A stretch of 64,000 nt of DNA from Salinispora tropica CNB-440 (GTDB taxonomy: Bacteria; Actinomycetota; Actinomycetes; Mycobacteriales; Micromonosporaceae), in the NCBI RefSeq assembly GCF_000016425.1, contig NC_009380.1, forward strand, positions 4,654,144 to 4,718,143, given 5' to 3'. The notes below the pieces were generated by a model, which made no database searches, was not told the DNA's origin, and worked only from the letters and a program-made list of their open reading frames with translations. Positions 34,419-42,814 of the stretch are shown here, piece by piece. Every line of letters begins with the position of its first letter. The first letter of the stretch is position 1. The position numbers and the translations under genes are program-made.

Positions 34419-35489
34419 TCATGCGGCCTTGAGGGGGCGGCCGTCGTAGGTCCAGCGGAAGGGTTTCGCGGTCCGGTTGTAGTGGGTGAAGAACTTGAGG
34501 ATCTTGTTGGCGAGGTGCTCGCGGGAGGTGAACTCGCCGCGACGCAGTAGCCTGCGGGTCAGGATCGAGAAGACCAGTTCCACTATGTTCAGCCAGGACG
34601 CGTGTTTCGGGGTGTAGGTCACGCTGAACCTCGGGCGTGCGGCCAGCCAGGCCCGGGTGGCTTTCGAGGTGTGACTGGACCCGTTGTCCAGGACCAGGTG
34701 AATCCGCAGGTGGGCAGGGGTTTCGAGGTCGATCTCGGTGAGGAAGTCGAGGAAGGCGTCGGAGTTGTTGCGGTCGATGATCTTCGGCCGGACGGTGCCG
34801 TCGGAGACGTCGAGGGCGGCCATCAGTGAGACGGTGCCGTGTCGGCGGTACTCGAACTCGCGGCGTTCCGGGCGGCGGTGCCCCGCGCGGCGGGTCCGGT
34901 ATCGGCGTGACTTGGCCTGAATACCGGTCTTCTCGTCCACGCTGAGCAGTACCGTGCCGGCGGGAACATGCTGGTAGAGAGTGCAGATCTGCTCGGCACG
35001 GGCGAAGAAGCCGGGATCGTCGGGCCGGTTGAGCCAGCCCCGGACTCGGTGCGGTTTGATGTCGACACCGGCCAGGATCCGCCCGACCTGGCTGGCGGAG
35101 ATCGCGATGCCGTGCCGCTGCCGCAGGTGCCCGGCGATCAGCGGGTGGGTCCATTGGGCGTCGGTGTCGGGTGGCTCACTGGTCGCGGTCGCGATGATCA
35201 GCAGGTGTACGTCGATGTCGTAGAGCGGCGGGCGTCCCGGGCGGGGCCGGTCGTTAAGGGCGCGCATGCCCCGGGTGCGGTAGTCGCGGCGGGTCTTACG
35301 CACGGTGGCCACCGTGCAGCCGACCTGCCGGGCGATCTGCGCGTTCGGGACCCGGTTCGCGGCGGCGAGCAGGATCCGGGCCCGGCGGACCTGCCGGAAC
35401 TGTGCGCTGGACTGCCCGGCGATTCGGGTCAGGGCCTTGCGGCGGCGCCGGGTCAGCTGGACCCGGTCGACAGGTTGCAGCCTGGCCAT
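34419..35489 (-). CDS. IS630-family DDE transposase
   Basis: 356 residues from ATG 35489; the longer upstream frame is rejected. There are N-terminal HTH domains (ARQVGCTVATVRKTRRDY), then the DDE catalytic core with Asp in VDEKTGIQ, Asp in LDNGSSHTS and Glu in WLNIVELVFSIL. The length and spacing are right for an active enzyme. No frameshift is seen. Confidence 0.94.
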   Translation of the reverse strand: MARLQPVDRVQLTRRRRKALTRIAGQSSAQFRQVRRARILLAAANRVPNAQIARQVGCTVATVRKTRRDYRTRGMRALNDRPRPGRPPLYDIDVHLLIIATATSEPPDTDAQWTHPLIAGHLRQRHGIAISASQVGRILAGVDIKPHRVRGWLNRPDDPGFFARAEQICTLYQHVPAGTVLLSVDEKTGIQAKSRRYRTRRAGHRRPERREFEYRRHGTVSLMAALDVSDGTVRPKIIDRNNSDAFLDFLTEIDLETPAHLRIHLVLDNGSSHTSKATRAWLAARPRFSVTYTPKHASWLNIVELVFSILTRRLLRRGEFTSREHLANKILKFFTHYNRTAKPFRWTYDGRPLKAA

Positions 35490-35538
35490 CAGCGGCAAGC
35501 CCTCATTCCATGATCGACGAAGGTGACGATCATGGACG

Positions 35539-35952
35539 ATGCCGCAGGAACGGGCGTGTCGGCAGGTGACGACACGCCCGGAGTTGATCACACTGGACGC
35601 CGTGCCCGTACCCAGCAAACGCGTCAAGGACGACCTCGCCGCCGACCTCGACCACCACGCCTCACAGGTCTGGCCCGGCCTGGAAGAAGTCACCATCCGC
35701 TGGCGCGGCAGCCACGGCTACGTCACCGCCTGGACCAGTGAAGACGACGGCGTACCCGTCTGCCGCCTCGAATACCTCGGCTTCGACGACGTCTACGGCT
35801 TCGCCCTCCACGACCCGGCCACCGACACCTACACCCACAGCCTGCTCCCCGACGGACACCCCGAAGGCAGCCCACAAGACGCCCTCGACTGCGCCATACG
35901 ACTGCACCTGACCGGCATCGCCGATCAGCCCCTCAACGACGAAGACGACTGA
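35539..35952 (+). CDS. Passenger protein inside IS630, unknown function
   Basis: 137 residues from ATG 35539, or 116 from GTG 35602, where the compact part (VPSKRVKDDLAADLD) begins. It is acidic, with WPGLEEVTIRWRGSHGYVTAW and RLEYLGFDDVYGFALHDP looking like a small alpha/beta protein. It has no HTH or membrane segment. It is divergent from the transposase and wholly inside the terminal repeats. I do not recognise the family. Confidence 0.68.
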   Translation: MPQERACRQVTTRPELITLDAVPVPSKRVKDDLAADLDHHASQVWPGLEEVTIRWRGSHGYVTAWTSEDDGVPVCRLEYLGFDDVYGFALHDPATDTYTHSLLPDGHPEGSPQDALDCAIRLHLTGIADQPLNDEDD

Positions 35953-36061
35953 CAACCAACCCCGCACGACCCGTCAAGAACTTATGCGGGGCTGCACTAG
36001 CGGGCCGTCAACCACGGTACCGACCCGATCGATAGACTATCGAGGCGCAGCGGTCGAATAG

Positions 36062-36846
36062 AACGATGCTGACGGCCCTATTACCAGGGATCCCTCTTAG
36101 TCGTCTCGCTGTCCACAGGACCGATAGTTATCCACAGGTCGCGTGCGGCTTGCAATTGACGCATCGCCGTGGATGCATGGTGATCGGCATGTTCTGCGTC
36201 TACGAATGGGATGACCGCCGGGAACTCGTGATGGTAACTGTGGCGGACGGGTTCGGTCTGCGCTGGTATCAGGTGATGACCTGGGTGCAGTGGCAGGAGG
36301 TTGTCGACCTTGCCGAAGTGACGGGCTAGCTCGATCTGCTGAAGTTCCGCGCGCTGGTCCTTCGGGTTCTCGACGGGTAAGGGGGTCAATCAAAGGCGCG
36401 TAGGGGCTGGCACCGGAGGTACGTCGCAGGCAGCCGGCCGGTTCGTTTCGCTCTGGCCAACAGTGGAAAGCGTTGAGATAGACCGCCTGAGGAAGCCCGG
36501 CAGCGAGTCTCGAGGTCAAGCGACGTGACCGGCCTGCCGCCTCCGCTAGCGTATGAGCTGGTCAGGGCGGCCACGGGGGAAGCCGCCCTGACCAGCGATT
36601 CCGCATACGGTACGAGCAATCTAGTCGAAGAGCAACCGGCGGAGCGGCAGGCTGAGCCAACAGCACGCGCTCGTAGAGCGCTGGGGCCATACAGCCGTGG
36701 CGGGACTACTGGGCTGGCTTGTGACCTCCACCGGCAACACCCATCGCGCTTTCGAAAGGCACCGGTTTCTCCGCCGTGCCGTTGAGGGCGGGTAGCGGCA
36801 TCGACCGGCCGGTACGCTTTCGTTTCATGTGCTGGGGAGCCGGCCG
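36062..36846. other. Gene-poor stretch with one strong hairpin
   Basis: No gene is confidently supported. A 50-residue frame from about 36178 to 36329 (MVIGMFCVYEWDDRRELVM...) could be a small gene or remnant. At 36557-36596 a perfect 15-bp stem (36557-36571 with 36582-36596, 10-base loop) lies in the middle; no T-run follows, so terminator, attenuator or recombination remnant are all possible. Confidence 0.5.
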
Positions 36847-37590
36847 GTGAGCATGGCCTCGGTCGCCGCCGGGCTGCGCACGGTCCTGGACGGCATCGCC
36901 CGGACACGGGCAGGGGCGGCGGCTGGGGTCGAGGCGGCGATCCGGGCCCGCGATCGGCTCACCGCAGTGACCGCGTCCAGTCGGCACCCGCTGGTCGACC
37001 AAGCCTTGCAGCACGTCACGGCCGCGATCGAGCGCCTACAGGTGGCAGACCGGGACGCGGCCCTGGCAGCATCTGCCCTTGTAGCGTATGGCCGCACTCT
37101 CGGCATCAGCCTCCCGGTACCACCCCCGGTATCGGCCCCGACGCGCGGCGCTGCCCCGGTGCCGTCCTGGATCCGGCAGACCGGACAGGATCTGCCCACT
37201 CGCCCCGACGATCACGGCCCGACCCACGGCCAGGCATTCGACTCGACCGGACGCCCGTTGTCGGCCGAGCCTTGGAGAAGCGGACGCAACATCGCATCTA
37301 CCAGCGATCTGCGTCCGATTCCCGGGCTGAAGGGGTTTCCGTGGACGCTCACCGATCACGTGGAGTCACGTGCCGCTCAGCAGATGCGCCGTCCCGGCGC
37401 ACCGCGCGAGGTCAGTCTCGTGGTCAACAAAGAGCCCTGCACGGACGACCCGTACGGTTGCGATCGGATACTGCGACACATCATCCCGGCGGGTTCGCGT
37501 CTCACGATCTACGTGCGAGATCCGGACGCTCCGGCTGGGGTGCGAACGGTCGGCCAGTACGAGGGAACCGGAAAGGGGATCGTGTCGTGA
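36847..37590 (+). CDS. DddA-like (SCP1.201) DNA cytidine deaminase toxin
   Basis: 247 residues from GTG 36847, with GGGGAG 7 bases upstream. Residues about 1-90 are helical and Ala-rich, resembling small secretion or adaptor domains; 95-140 are Pro/Gly-rich linker. The C-terminal part has the zinc-deaminase signature: His171-Val-Glu173 in DHVESRAAQQMR, then Cys198 in NKEPCTDD and Cys205 in YGCDRIL, followed by HIIPAGSRLTIYV. This order and the surrounding residues fit SCP1.201 toxins such as DddA, which deaminate cytosine in double-stranded DNA. The immunity gene overlaps its stop. There is no signal peptide; type VII export is possible from the helical N-terminus but unproven. Confidence 0.82.
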   Translation: MSMASVAAGLRTVLDGIARTRAGAAAGVEAAIRARDRLTAVTASSRHPLVDQALQHVTAAIERLQVADRDAALAASALVAYGRTLGISLPVPPPVSAPTRGAAPVPSWIRQTGQDLPTRPDDHGPTHGQAFDSTGRPLSAEPWRSGRNIASTSDLRPIPGLKGFPWTLTDHVESRAAQQMRRPGAPREVSLVVNKEPCTDDPYGCDRILRHIIPAGSRLTIYVRDPDAPAGVRTVGQYEGTGKGIVS

Positions 37591-38018
37591 GCTACGTCGT
37601 CACGTGGGGTCGGGGTAACCGCCGGCCCGGCTCCACCATCGCGGAGGTGGACACCGCTCTCAACGACGCCGCCGCGTCCGGTGTCCCGCAAGTCGTCGGG
37701 ATCTACCCGCCGCAGCACCTGGCTGGTGACGCTTCTCCATGGGACGCACCGCTGCCGCCGGCGCTACAGATCGGCGTTGGCCATCCGGACCGGTCGTTTG
37801 TGCTCTGGCTCGGCCCCGAAGGCGGGATCGGCGTCGAGGCGGATGCCCCACCGTGGCCGGACGGCACCCCCGACATCGCCTTCGACTACGGCGGCGACGC
37901 CGTTTTCGCCGGCCCCGACCGAGCCCGAGTCACACCGGACACCGCTCGGCAGGCCGCTCGCGAGTTCGTCCGCACTGGCCAGCGACCGACCTGCGTACAG
38001 TGGACAAGCGACCAGTAG
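37587..38018 (+). CDS. Imm1-like immunity protein for the deaminase
   Basis: 143 residues from GTG 37587, which overlaps the toxin stop by 4 bases (GTGA) with GAAAGGGGAT upstream. Imm1-type features are the start SYVVTWG, the variable middle, HPDRSFVLWLGPEGG, FDYGGDAVF and a C-terminal helix (ARQAAREFVRTGQRP) ending in VQW. Imm1 proteins are the usual partners of SCP1.201 deaminases and block the active site. The family call rests on both sequence pattern and the coupled position. Confidence 0.8.
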   Translation: MSYVVTWGRGNRRPGSTIAEVDTALNDAAASGVPQVVGIYPPQHLAGDASPWDAPLPPALQIGVGHPDRSFVLWLGPEGGIGVEADAPPWPDGTPDIAFDYGGDAVFAGPDRARVTPDTARQAAREFVRTGQRPTCVQWTSDQ

Positions 38019-38232
38019 GCTAGGAACAGGCTGCTCTATGTTCACATCGTTGATGGCTGGTTGCCGACATTTCACAGTGTCTTTTGCCCCGTGTGTGCCC
38101 GGCAGACTCCTTGTCCCCCAGGCAACGATCAGGGTGTCTCCAGCTGGGCGAACCTTGGCCATACGCTGCCGCTCGCGTCCGGTGTCGTCCACGGACGTCC
38201 AGCCCCGTGCACCCAGATCGTCACCCGGTTAG

Positions 38233-38538
38233 TCACTCAACCGCTTCGGTCGCTGGCCGCAACCGCACCTGCCGGTTGTGATCGGCGTGGTTGACCACGA
38301 CCAGGTCGAGGTAGACGCCGATGGCTGGAAGCTCGCCGCCGCGCGGAAGCGTGGCTATCTCCACCAGGCCAAGCGCATCCGGCTGGCCGTCGATCTCTAC
38401 GAAGACACCGAACCGTATCGTCGCGAGGACCCTCGCCCGGACTCGTTCACCCACAGGCAGCGCCGACTTGGTCTCTGTCCACGAGCGCCTTGCTCGCTCA
38501 GCTCTGCCGTCCAGCAAGCTCCAGGCGTCGGGACTCAT
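38233..38538 (-). CDS. Small S1-type RNA-binding domain protein
   Basis: 101 residues from ATG 38538; GTG 38556 would add six. After a charged helix (RAERARRSWTETKSAL) comes an S1/OB fold: VGERVRARVLATIRFGVFVEIDG and later DLVVVNHADHNRQVRLRP. Actinomycete genomes carry many such single-S1 proteins of unknown role. It is convergent with the toxin operon. Function beyond nucleic-acid binding cannot be stated. Confidence 0.75.
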   Translation of the reverse strand: MSPDAWSLLDGRAERARRSWTETKSALPVGERVRARVLATIRFGVFVEIDGQPDALGLVEIATLPRGGELPAIGVYLDLVVVNHADHNRQVRLRPATEAVE

Positions 38539-38748
38539 AGTCGCCCATCCTCGCACGGTCAGTTTGGGAATCGCGTTGGTTCATACCCTGAGTAGCCATT
38601 CCGGCCGACAGAGGAGCACGGAGCATTCAGACTGAGGCCGTTTGAGTGCCACCGTCGACCTGTGTTGACCGCTGCATCGGGCACGAAGCGGGCACGAAGC
38701 GGTGCTGCGGGCTGTTCGCTGCGCCGGCCCGTTGCCATGATCAGAGCC

Positions 38749-39225
38749 ATGCGGGTAGATCAGTATGTGTACTTCTCATTGCGGTCGGACCACATGCCGG
38801 CGCGCGAGATGGCGGGCCGCTTGGGCATGGAGCCAGACGAGATTAGCGTCAAGGCCAGCAAGAGGGTGGACCCTCCGGTGCCGTGTGTTCACGCGTGGAG
38901 GCTTGTGTGCCGTGATGGTGGCCTGACGCTCGATGAGCAGATTGACCGCCTCATCGAGCGACTTGAGCCCTTCGCCGATGAGATCGCGGCCCTGGCTAGA
39001 GAGATCGATGCGTCGGAGGGGGAGGGCATCACCGGGACGCTCCAGGTGGTGCGCTACTTCAATGACGACGGTGGCGAAGGGGAGAGTCCGCAGCCGAACG
39101 GCACTGACCTGGTTCGCTTACCCGGCCAGCATCAGCGTCTTGGCTGGCACCTCGATCGCAAGGTCCTGGAGTTTCTTCACCGCACGGGAGCCGAGCTGGA
39201 CGTGGACGAGTACGGGGATGACTAA
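38749..39225 (+). CDS. DUF4279-like protein
   Basis: 158 residues from ATG 38749; ATG 38737 adds four. The start YVYFSLRSDHMPAREMAGRLGMEPDEI, the central HAWRLVC and long helix IDRLIERLEPFADEIAALA, and the final GWHLDRKVLEFLHRTGAELDVDEY follow the DUF4279 pattern. The domain is often found among toxin-immunity loci, which fits its place after the deaminase pair, but its function is not known. Confidence 0.72.
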   Translation: MRVDQYVYFSLRSDHMPAREMAGRLGMEPDEISVKASKRVDPPVPCVHAWRLVCRDGGLTLDEQIDRLIERLEPFADEIAALAREIDASEGEGITGTLQVVRYFNDDGGEGESPQPNGTDLVRLPGQHQRLGWHLDRKVLEFLHRTGAELDVDEYGDD

Positions 39226-39436
39226 GGTTTGACCAGCGCTTCGGTGTGAAGGAATGATCGCGGGCGCCTAAGCTGCCTTAGCCGCCGGGACAACGCGGCC
39301 AGAAACTCTACCGATTTCCACGGGCGTCCAGCCTGGTCCGCATCCGTTGTCACTCAGTTAGTCACCCAGGCTCGCCGGCCTCGCCCATCCGCACAACGTC
39401 CTCGTGGGTCGCCCGTCACACGCGCTAGGGCAACAC

Positions 39437-40699
39437 TGTACCTGCCGAAAATGTCATCCGCGCTGGTCAGGCAGCGTGTTCGTACTCGTGGAGGATGCCG
39501 CCGAGACGGTCACGTCGATGGATGTTCAGGTGGGTGAGCCGGTCCGGGTCGGTGATCGGTTCGGGCAGTGGCGCGAGTGGCCGGACGTTGGCGATGCCCT
39601 GATGAGGGCGATGCTCGTTGTAGAAGACCTCGTATTCGCGGAGTGCGTGCAGCAGGTGCCGCTGGTTGAGGATCAGCGTCCGGTCGAGGAGTTCACGCCG
39701 GCAGGTCCGGATCCAGCGTTCCATGATCGCGTTCATCCGGGGTACCCGTGTCCCGGTACGGACGACATCGATACCGGCGTCGGCGAGGACGATGTCGAAC
39801 AGGACCGGGTACGTGCCATCCCTGTCCCGGATCATGTATTTCACCTGGCAGCCGGCGTCTTCCAGGTCCATCACCAGGTTGCGTGCGGTCTGGGTCACCC
39901 AGGCTGCGGTCGGGTGCGCTGTGGCACCGAGGATTCGGGATGCGGCGGGTGGCGTGTTCGATGACGGCCAGGACGTAGAGGCGTGCACCGGTCAGCATCA
40001 CGGTTTCGAAAAAGTCGGCGGCGATGATGGCGTGGGCTTGGGAGCGTAGGAACGTCGCCCATGTGTTGCTGGTGCGCTGAGGTGCCGGATCGACACCGGC
40101 CTCTTTCAGGATCTCCCAGACGGTGGAGGCGGCGACCTTGACGCCCAGGACGAGTAGTTCGCCGTGGATACGGCGGTATCCCCAGGTGCTGTTCTCCGAG
40201 GCTAGGCGCAGGACCAGCCGGCGGATTGACCGGATCGTTCGTGGCCGTCCGGCCCGGTGGGGCCGGGAACTCCTGGCATGCCGGCGGGCGATCAGATCGC
40301 GGTGCCAGCGCAGTACGGTCTCCGGGCGCACCAGCAGCCGCAGCTGGTTGCGCACGGTTCGCGGTAGCGGGTGCAGCAGGGCCGCGAGCCAGGCCCGATC
40401 CGCTGGGGTGAACCGGACCCGGTCGCCGTGCAGGTGCCGTTCGAGCACCATGATCTGGTGCCGTAGCGCGAGGATTTCGGCGTCCTTGTCGCGGTCGCTC
40501 ATCGGAAGCAGCCGCAGTAGGGTCAGAGTGTTGGTCACGCCGAGGTACGCCAGTCGAAACAACACACCTCATCGTCGCCCAGCGCTCGACGTAGAGCACC
40601 GTCACGATCCAGCCGAGAAGATCCGCGTCGGCCCCAGCATCCCTGCCCCCGTGATCAAGATGGCTGTGACCAGGGTGGATGAGATTCTCGGCATCCACA
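39437..40699 (-). mobile_element. IS481/IS3-like element, copy 1
   Basis: 1263 bp bounded by imperfect TGT...ACA inverted repeats: TGTACCTGCCGAAAATGTC at the left and, read inward, TGTGGATGCCGAGAATCTC at the right. A homologous copy of 1262 bp is at 57222-58483. No target duplication is obvious. Confidence 0.82.
39467..40565 (-). pseudogene. Frameshifted rve-core transposase, copy 1
   Basis: The N-terminal two thirds (HTH, then the Asp in IIAADFFET) reads from 40565 to about 39950. The frame is then broken by one extra base in a C-run relative to copy 2 (IEHATRRIPNPR where copy 2 has IEHATGRIRVLGV). The last part (RDRDGTYPVLFD, NEHRPHQG, EYEHAA) continues in another frame to 39467. The catalytic glutamate region is therefore not made in frame. 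Confidence 0.88.
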
Positions 40700-40858
40700 C
40701 ATCCGCAACCCTTCCATCAAGAACTCACGCATTCATTGGACCGAATACTGATGCTCTGCCGGAAAGCAGGGCAACAGCGCCGTGCAGCAGAAAGCTGGTT
40801 CGGGCAACGCCCGACACAGAGGATGCCCCGAAAGCAACGTGCGATCAATAGAAACGAC

Positions 40859-40891
40859 CGCGCCGGCCCTGGAAAGCCGCGGACCGGCGCG
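40859..40891 (-). terminator. Hairpin after the ABC transporter operon
   Basis: CGCGCCGG (40859-40866) pairs with CCGGCGCG (40884-40891). It begins 41 bases past the permease stop. Confidence 0.5.
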
Positions 40892-40931
40892 TTCAAATGG
40901 GTAATTCCAGCAGTTGTACGGTGCTCGCCCG

Positions 40932-41774
40932 TCAGTGGTCCCTGCGCTTCACGACCACCACCGTGAGGATCACCGCGACCATCGCCCAGACGGCGTAGAC
41001 GGTCCACGCGTCGGAGATCGGCCACGGGTAGGGTCGGCTGCCGAAATCGATGTCGGTGATGCGCATCCACGCGCGGTAGGGCGTCAGGTGGCCGATCACG
41101 GCGGTGGCGTAAGTCTGCTCGCTGAGCGAGATCGGCACGAGTATGTAGGCGACCACGTACCCGCTGATCGTGGCGATGCTGTGCCGCAGGAGGACACCGA
41201 TGGCCATGGCCACCAGCGGGGCCAGCGGCGCCATCAGCACGGAGGCCAGCACCCGTTCCGCCACACCCGGATCGGTAATCGACAGACCCACGTCCTTCTG
41301 GTCGAGGATCGCCTGGGTGACGAAGAAGGACCCACCGACGACCACCAGGCCGTATAATGATGACACCGCCGTGACGACGACAAGCTTCGCCACCATCACC
41401 GCGCCGCGCGCCGGTACCGCCGTGAAGGTGGACCGGATCAGGCCGGTGCTGTACTCACTGACCACGACGTTCGCGCCTATCGCGCCGAGCGCCAGTATGA
41501 GCACGAGGCAGGACACGGGGGTGAAGGCGTCGAACATCGCATACTTGGTGAAGTCCGCGCGAGCGGCCGCCGAGAATCCCTCCAGATTGGCATAGTCTCC
41601 ATACGCCGAATAGCAGTTGAAGGCTAAAATGGCAACGCCGCTCACCACCAGCGTCCAGGTGATCGAGAGCAACGACCAGAACTTTATCCACTCGGCCGCC
41701 AGCAGATCCCAGAAGCTCGTCCGAGCATTCGTTTTCGCGGTCTCCGGCACCGCTTCGATCGCCGACTCGGTCAC
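40932..41774 (-). CDS. ABC-2 type transporter permease
   Basis: 280 residues with six hydrophobic segments: one near residue 40 and five between about 90 and 270, the ABC-2 topology. SEYSTGLIRSTFTAVPARG after the second span is the conserved coupling region of this family. GTG 41774 overlaps the ATPase stop by 4 bases. Such pairs export lipids, peptides or drugs. Confidence 0.9.
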   Translation of the reverse strand: MTESAIEAVPETAKTNARTSFWDLLAAEWIKFWSLLSITWTLVVSGVAILAFNCYSAYGDYANLEGFSAAARADFTKYAMFDAFTPVSCLVLILALGAIGANVVVSEYSTGLIRSTFTAVPARGAVMVAKLVVVTAVSSLYGLVVVGGSFFVTQAILDQKDVGLSITDPGVAERVLASVLMAPLAPLVAMAIGVLLRHSIATISGYVVAYILVPISLSEQTYATAVIGHLTPYRAWMRITDIDFGSRPYPWPISDAWTVYAVWAMVAVILTVVVVKRRDH

Positions 41775-42682
41775 TGCTTCCTCCCCGCTCGATATTCGAT
41801 ACTGTCGCCAGTCATCTTCATGAACGCCTCCTCGAGGGAAGAGACTCGCGGGCTTAGCTCGTGCAATGGTATGAATTTCGCGAAAGCCAGGTTGCCGATG
41901 TCACCGGCGCTCATCTGCTGCACCGACAGCGCCCCGTCGGCCTGGGTGGTGACCTTCGCACCGGCCTCGGCCAGCGCCGCAGTCAGCGCGGTAGGGTCGG
42001 GAGTCCGCACCGTCACCGAGGGGATCCTGCCGCGGGCGGCGAACTCGGCCAGCGTTTCGGCCGCGATCAGCCGTCCTTGGCCGATGACGACTAGGTCGAT
42101 CGCGGTGTGTTCCATCTCCGACATGAGGTGGCTGGAGATCAATACCGTGCGGCCCTCGTGGGCCAGCTGGTGGAAGAGCTCGCGCACCCACCTCACGCCC
42201 TCGGGGTCGAGGCCGTTGAGCGGCTCGTCGAACAGCAGCACGGGAGGGTCTCCGAGCAGGGCGGCGGCGATTCCCAGGCGCTGCTTCATGCCCAGCGAGT
42301 AGTTCCCCACGCGCCGCGCCGCGACGTCGGCCAGGCCCACCTCCTCCAGCACCTGCCGTACCCGGCTCCGGCCGAGGCCGTTGCTGCGGGCAAGCGCGAC
42401 TAGGTGGTCCTGCCCGGTGCGGCCGCCGTGCGCGTCTCGGGCGTCCAGCAGGGCTCCCACGTACCGCAGGCCCCGAGGGTGGGTGCCGAACGGCACCCCG
42501 TCGATGGTGGCCGTGCCGCGGGTCGGCTTGCTCAGCCCGACCAGGATGCTCAGGGTGGTCGTCTTGCCCGCGCCGTTGGGACCGAGGAATCCGGTTACCC
42601 GCCCCGGCCGCACGGTGAAGGACAGGTCATCGACGGCCGTGGTCCCACCGTAGCGTTTCGTCAGTTGCTTCACTTCGATCAC
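41771..42682 (-). CDS. ABC transporter ATP-binding protein
   Basis: 303 residues from GTG 42682 (MIEVKQLTKRYGG); ATG 42718 is an alternative. Walker A is GPNGAGKTTT, the signature is NYSLGMKQRLG, Walker B is VLLFDEPLNGLDP and the H-loop His is in LISSHLMSE. The C-terminal extension after residue 215 is typical of bacitracin/lantibiotic self-protection transporters (BcrA type). It is divergent from the sensor kinase, whose regulator probably drives it. Confidence 0.93.
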   Translation of the reverse strand: MIEVKQLTKRYGGTTAVDDLSFTVRPGRVTGFLGPNGAGKTTTLSILVGLSKPTRGTATIDGVPFGTHPRGLRYVGALLDARDAHGGRTGQDHLVALARSNGLGRSRVRQVLEEVGLADVAARRVGNYSLGMKQRLGIAAALLGDPPVLLFDEPLNGLDPEGVRWVRELFHQLAHEGRTVLISSHLMSEMEHTAIDLVVIGQGRLIAAETLAEFAARGRIPSVTVRTPDPTALTAALAEAGAKVTTQADGALSVQQMSAGDIGNLAFAKFIPLHELSPRVSSLEEAFMKMTGDSIEYRAGRKQ

Positions 42683-42758
42683 GAGAACTATCGTCCCGAT
42701 TCGGGCGGCCCGGCGCATTCGTCCCAGGCTGACACTTCGGCGAGCCGCGTATCATCCC

Positions 42759-42772
42759 CGGTTGTACAACCG
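42759..42772. promoter_or_regulatory. 14-bp perfect palindrome between ABC and kinase operons
   Basis: CGGTTGTACAACCG lies in the 132-base divergent spacer, 43 bases from the kinase start and 77 from the ATPase start. It suits a dimeric NarL-type regulator such as the one encoded at 44017. TAGATT at 42802-42807, 7 bases before GTG 42815, may be a -10 for a leaderless kinase mRNA. Confidence 0.6.
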
Positions 42773-42814
42773 TGCTCCGATGTATCCGGAAAGTCCTGCG
42801 GCTAGATTTGTGTC

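Larger units (their letters stand above)
34391..35997. mobile_element. IS630-family element with passenger gene
   Basis: 1607 bp between TA duplications at 34389-34390 and 35998-35999. The terminal inverted repeats are about 30 bp, identical from GTGCAGCCCCGCATAAG through the GACGGGTC segment. It carries a transposase on the minus strand and a divergent small gene on the plus strand. Confidence 0.95.

Noticed and set aside
36525..36785. 86-residue plus-strand frame over the island hairpin
   Set aside because: It reads through the hairpin stem, has no ribosome site and no recognisable protein pattern.
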